Positions 5,307 to 8,278 of a DNA stretch of 8,278 nucleotides are shown here, in pieces (the stretch's first letter is position 1; each line of letters begins with the position of its first letter). The DNA is from an uncultured Bacillota bacterium (GTDB lineage Bacteria > Bacillota > Clostridia > Peptostreptococcales > Anaerovoracaceae). Under the pieces are notes generated by a model. That model saw only the letters and a list, made by a program, of their open reading frames with translations. It did not search any database and was not told the origin of the DNA. Where the stretch lies: assembly GCA_949287115.1 (NCBI GenBank), contig CASEFF010000164.1:1-8278 (forward strand), given 5' to 3'. The translations under genes were made by a program, and so were the position numbers.

Positions 5307-7307
5307 TCACTGTTCCTGCAGCTCCAGCCACTCTTCATATTTCCCGTCCAGATCGTCCTTTCTATCCGTCAGAGTCCTGCCTATCTCCGCAAGCCTGACG
5401 TGATCCGTCGCCACTTCGCTGCTGCCCAGCTGACGCTCCAGATCGCGGATCTCATCTTCAAGATCCTGTATCTCTTTCTCAAGCGCTTCCTTCTGTCTTT
5501 TCAGACGTCTCTCGCTCGCTTCCCTTTCCTTCTGTATGCGCCTGCGTTCCGCCGGGGAAAGACCTTCGCCGCCATCTCCTGCCGCGCCTGCATCTTCCGC
5601 CGCAGCCGATGACGCATCCGAAGTCCTCATGTCGTCACGCTGTGCCACGCTTTCCAGATACTGTTTTCCCGATCGTATCTGCTCCTGTTTCTTTTCAACG
5701 TAATAATCGTAGGTTCCCAGATAGTTTTCCATGCCGTCCTGCGTCAGCTCCATGATCCTGGTGGGTATCCTGTTGAGGAAATACCTGTCATGGGATACGA
5801 TGACGCACGTCCCCGGAAAATCCAGAAGAGCCTCCTCAAATACTTCCTTGGACTCTATGTCGAGATGGTTCGTCGGCTCGTCCAGCATCAGCACGTTGGC
5901 TCCCGACATCATCAGCTTCAGCAGCGCCAGCCTCGCCTTTTCACCGCCGCTGAGGGAACCGACCTTCAGGAACACATCCTCGCCTCTGAACATGAAACGC
6001 CCCAGTATGTTCCTTATCTCGCCGTCGGTGTAGAGCCCGTAGGAATCCCTGACCTCTTCGATCACCGTATTGGCTCCGTTAAGGAGCTGCTGTCCCTGAT
6101 CGTAATACCCGAACTTAACGTTATATCCTATCTTTATCCTGCCTGCATCGCATGATATGTCGCCCATCAGCATACGCAGCAGCGTCGTCTTGCCTATGCC
6201 GTTGGCCCCCACGAGACATATCCTCTCGCCGCGCTTTATATCCAGGGACACATCGTGAAACAGCTCCGTCCTGCCGCTCCCGTATCCGAACCCTTTCGAA
6301 AGACCTTCCGCCAGCAGCACGTCCCTTCCGCTCTGAAAGTCCGCATGGAACGATATCTTCATCCTGTCCCGCTCTCCCGCCGGTCTTTCCACGACGTCCA
6401 TCGCAGCAAGACGCTTTTCACGGGACGCAGCCCGCTTTGCCAGCTTTTCGGTGCCGCGTTCCTTGAACCGCCTTATCATGTCTTCCTGACGCTCTATCTC
6501 CCTGCGCTGTTTTTCATAGCGCCTCATCTCGCTCTCGCGTCTTTTCTTTCTCTCCGCGGCGTAAAAGCTGTAATTGCCCTCGTATATCTCCAGCCTGTGG
6601 TTTTCCACCTCGAATATCCTCGTCACCGTTTCGTCGAGAAAGTACCTGTCGTGGGATACCAGCACTATGGTGCCTTTGTAGCTTTTCAGGTACTGTTCAA
6701 GCCATTTCAGCGTCCCTATATCGAGATGGTTCGTCGGCTCGTCCAGCATCAGTATGTCGGGCTTTTTCATCAGCAGACACGCGAGAGCCAGCCTCGTCCG
6801 CTCGCCTCCGCTGAGGGTGGAGATCTTCTTGTCGTAGCTTTCCTCGCCGAACGCCATGCTGGAAAGGATCCCCGCCATCTCGCTCTTGTACGTATATCCG
6901 CCGCGCGCCCTGAATTTCTCATGGAGCGAATCGTAACGCTCCAGAAGCCTGCGGTTTTCCGCGTCGTTTCCGGCGGATGCCTCTATGGCGGCAAGGAGTT
7001 CTTCCATCTCCTTTTCCATATCGTGAAATCCTCCGTAGATGTTCTCGACTTCCTCCATCACGGTGTTCTCCGAATCAAAACCTCCGTCCTGCTTCAGATA
7101 CCCGACCGTAGTGTCGGACGACACGAAAAACTCTCCGCCGTCGCATTGCAGCTCACCTGTCAGAATCCGCAGCAGCGTCGTCTTTCCGGCGCCGTTCACG
7201 CCTATTATCCCGACCCTGTCTCCCTTGTTTATATGAAACGACACCCTGTCCAGTATGACGTCGGTGCCGTATGTCTTCGTCAGCTCCTTTGCCGATAATA
7301 CTATCAT
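5307..7307 (-). CDS. ABC-F family ATPase (ribosome-associated, YdiF/Uup-like)
   Basis: ABC-F proteins are soluble twin-ATPase factors that act in the ribosomal E site on stalled or difficult translation; some confer antibiotic resistance. This 666-residue protein has two complete cassettes. The first has Walker A GVNGAGKT (36-43), LSGGE (165-169), Walker B with Glu190, and SHD (218-220). The second has Walker A GANGIGKT (367-374), LSGGE (452-456), Walker B with Glu477, and SHD (505-507). A basic helical linker (about 247-305) between them is the expected P-site tRNA interaction arm. A disordered Ala/Gly/Ser stretch (about 565-582) leads to a C-terminal coiled coil (about 585-665), as in YdiF and Uup. 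There are no membrane segments. The ATG at 7305-7307 follows an AAGGTGG site, and tsaD ends 25 nt upstream, so they probably form one operon. Only a weak stem precedes the 7-T run after the stop. Confidence 0.93.
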   Translation of the reverse strand: MIVLSAKELTKTYGTDVILDRVSFHINKGDRVGIIGVNGAGKTTLLRILTGELQCDGGEFFVSSDTTVGYLKQDGGFDSENTVMEEVENIYGGFHDMEKEMEELLAAIEASAGNDAENRRLLERYDSLHEKFRARGGYTYKSEMAGILSSMAFGEESYDKKISTLSGGERTRLALACLLMKKPDILMLDEPTNHLDIGTLKWLEQYLKSYKGTIVLVSHDRYFLDETVTRIFEVENHRLEIYEGNYSFYAAERKKRRESEMRRYEKQRREIERQEDMIRRFKERGTEKLAKRAASREKRLAAMDVVERPAGERDRMKISFHADFQSGRDVLLAEGLSKGFGYGSGRTELFHDVSLDIKRGERICLVGANGIGKTTLLRMLMGDISCDAGRIKIGYNVKFGYYDQGQQLLNGANTVIEEVRDSYGLYTDGEIRNILGRFMFRGEDVFLKVGSLSGGEKARLALLKLMMSGANVLMLDEPTNHLDIESKEVFEEALLDFPGTCVIVSHDRYFLNRIPTRIMELTQDGMENYLGTYDYYVEKKQEQIRSGKQYLESVAQRDDMRTSDASSAAAEDAGAAGDGGEGLSPAERRRIQKEREASERRLKRQKEALEKEIQDLEDEIRDLERQLGSSEVATDHVRLAEIGRTLTDRKDDLDGKYEEWLELQEQ
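5860..5891. repeat. 32-bp direct repeat, copy 1 (second ABC cassette)
   Basis: These 32 bases are identical to 6721-6752 and encode the LMLDEPTNHLDI Walker B region of the second ATPase cassette. Protein-level similarity is expected between cassettes, but here every synonymous position is also identical across the repeat; the flanking bases differ. The copies are 861 bp (287 codons) apart and in frame. Confidence 0.9.
6721..6752. repeat. 32-bp direct repeat, copy 2 (first ABC cassette)
   Basis: Exact copy of 5860-5891, encoding the same Walker B and signature-loop residues in the first cassette. A shorter identical stretch (17 bp, 6175-6191 and 7168-7184) is also shared by the two Walker A regions. 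This may reflect shared codon preference or past gene conversion between cassettes. Confidence 0.9.
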
Positions 7308-7332
7308 GTTCCACCTTCTGTATGCTCATATC

Positions 7333-8278
7333 TCAAAGTTCAAGATAAGGTATGGCGTCCAGCGTGAGGTCGTCCCTTTCGCCCGCCATATATCTGTAGT
7401 ATGCGGCACATCCTATCATCGCCGCATTGTCGGTGCAAAGCACCGGAGAAGGATAATACAGGGCTATCCCCCTCTCATCGCACGCCTCTTTCATCATCCG
7501 GCGCAATCTTGAGTTGGCGGCCACGCCTCCTGCCATCACTATCCTGTCCTTACCCATGTCGACGGCTGCCTTTACCGTCTTTGCCACTATGACGTCAAGG
7601 ACGGCAGCCTGAAATCCGGCCGCCACGTCAGCCACGTTTATCTCGCGTCCCGCCTGCTTTTCCGAATTGGCGTAGTTCAGCACTCCCGTCTTTATGCCGC
7701 TGAAACTGAAATCAAAGCTGTCCTTTTCAAGAAACACCCGCTTGAACTCAACGGCTGTCGGGTCGCCTTCCTTCGCTATCCTGTCTATGAGCGGCCCGCC
7801 GGGATAACCCAGTCCCAGCACTCTCGCCACCTTGTCATAGGCTTCTCCGGCCGCGTCATCCCTCGTCTGCCCGAGGACACGACACTCGTTATATCCCGTC
7901 ACCTCAACGATGTTCGTATGACCTCCCGATATGACGAGAGCCATGAATGGAGGCTCCAGCTCCCTGTGCTCTATGTAGTTGGCGCATATGTGCCCGTGTA
8001 TGTGATGCACGCCTATCAGCGGTTTTTTCGTCGCAAGAGCGTACGCCTTTGCCGTAGCCAGCCCTATCAGCAGCGCCCCCACAAGACCCGGCCCGTACGT
8101 GACGCCTATCATATCCACCTCGTCCATCGAAACGCCGGCTTCATCCATCGCTCTGTCCACGACCGTATTTATATTTGTCAGATGATGTCTCGACGCTATC
8201 TCCGGTACGACGCCGCCGTACTGCTTATGTATATCTATCTGCGATGATATTATGTTCGAAAGCACGTCACGCCCCTCG
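7333..8278 (-). CDS. tsaD: tRNA N6-threonylcarbamoyladenosine transferase TsaD, 5' end outside window
   Basis: With TsaB and TsaE, TsaD transfers the threonylcarbamoyl group from TC-AMP to A37 of ANN-decoding tRNAs (t6A), an essential modification. The visible part shows SSQIDIHKQYGGVVPEIASR, the GPGLVGALLIGL loop, the metal-binding HHIHGH motif (HxxxH), SGGHTNIVEV, the DDAAGEAYDKVARVLGLGYPGG segment, FSFSGIKT, MAGGVAANS and the TDNAAM aspartate. The stop is TGA at 7333-7335. The frame stays open to the right edge: a GTG at 8263-8265 is internal, since the preceding codons read E-G-R-D before VLSNIISSQ, as expected within the family. Roughly 20-25 N-terminal residues, including the GIETSCDET motif, are missing because the window ends. 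The ABC-F gene follows after 25 nt. Confidence 0.97.
   Translation of the reverse strand, partial: EGRDVLSNIISSQIDIHKQYGGVVPEIASRHHLTNINTVVDRAMDEAGVSMDEVDMIGVTYGPGLVGALLIGLATAKAYALATKKPLIGVHHIHGHICANYIEHRELEPPFMALVISGGHTNIVEVTGYNECRVLGQTRDDAAGEAYDKVARVLGLGYPGGPLIDRIAKEGDPTAVEFKRVFLEKDSFDFSFSGIKTGVLNYANSEKQAGREINVADVAAGFQAAVLDVIVAKTVKAAVDMGKDRIVMAGGVAANSRLRRMMKEACDERGIALYYPSPVLCTDNAAMIGCAAYYRYMAGERDDLTLDAIPYLEL

Noticed and set aside
6255..7298. 347-codon plus-strand open frame antisense to the ABC-F gene
   Set aside because: Its sequence mirrors the ABC-F coding strand and shows no family signature; the minus-strand protein carries every expected motif.

Overview
The window reads as a chromosomal housekeeping segment from an anaerobic Firmicute, most likely a clostridial lineage. 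The evidence is a 2[4Fe-4S] ferredoxin of clostridial type, a Rex redox repressor, a perfect CIRCE element (the HrcA operator) upstream of groES-groEL, and strong AGGAGG-type ribosome binding sites spaced about 7 nt from their starts. The overall gene order also recalls the Bacillus subtilis tsaD-ydiF-rex-groES-groEL neighbourhood. I cannot name a genus from the sequence. All genes are on the minus strand except the ferredoxin.

Reading in the direction of minus-strand transcription (right to left): 8278-7333 is the 3' part of tsaD (tRNA t6A synthesis), whose start lies outside the window. Only 25 nt further, a two-cassette ABC-F translation ATPase begins (7307-5307). A separate promoter (5229-5257), containing a 16-bp palindrome, then drives acpP (5158-4931) and rex (4911-4261), which are 19 nt apart. 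A 13-bp hairpin (4204-4232) separates rex from the convergent plus-strand ferredoxin gene (4005-4178). The ferredoxin has its own TATAAT promoter (3933-3961), which overlaps the start region of a divergent minus-strand gene. That gene (3931-3125) encodes a P-loop NTPase fused to an Asp23/Gls24-like domain. It overlaps, by ATGA, an 8-oxoguanine DNA glycosylase gene, ogg (3128-2241). Immediately after ogg comes the heat-shock promoter and CIRCE (2172-2231), then groES (2078-1800) and groEL (1767-133). A bidirectional terminator-like hairpin at 57-101 closes the unit.

Functionally the region combines protein folding, oxidative DNA repair, redox sensing and electron carriage, fatty-acid carrier supply, and translation fidelity. 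There is no mobile element, CRISPR array, rRNA, tRNA or recognisable defence system. The items most worth a second look are: a 34-codon open frame that begins inside CIRCE and ends in a TAATG junction with groES; the P-loop/Asp23 fusion coupled to ogg; the acpP-rex pairing with two palindromes at its promoter and leader; a symmetric -10 element between the divergent ferredoxin and P-loop genes; and a 32-bp exact direct repeat inside the ABC-F gene. No stretch longer than 300 bases lacks a gene.
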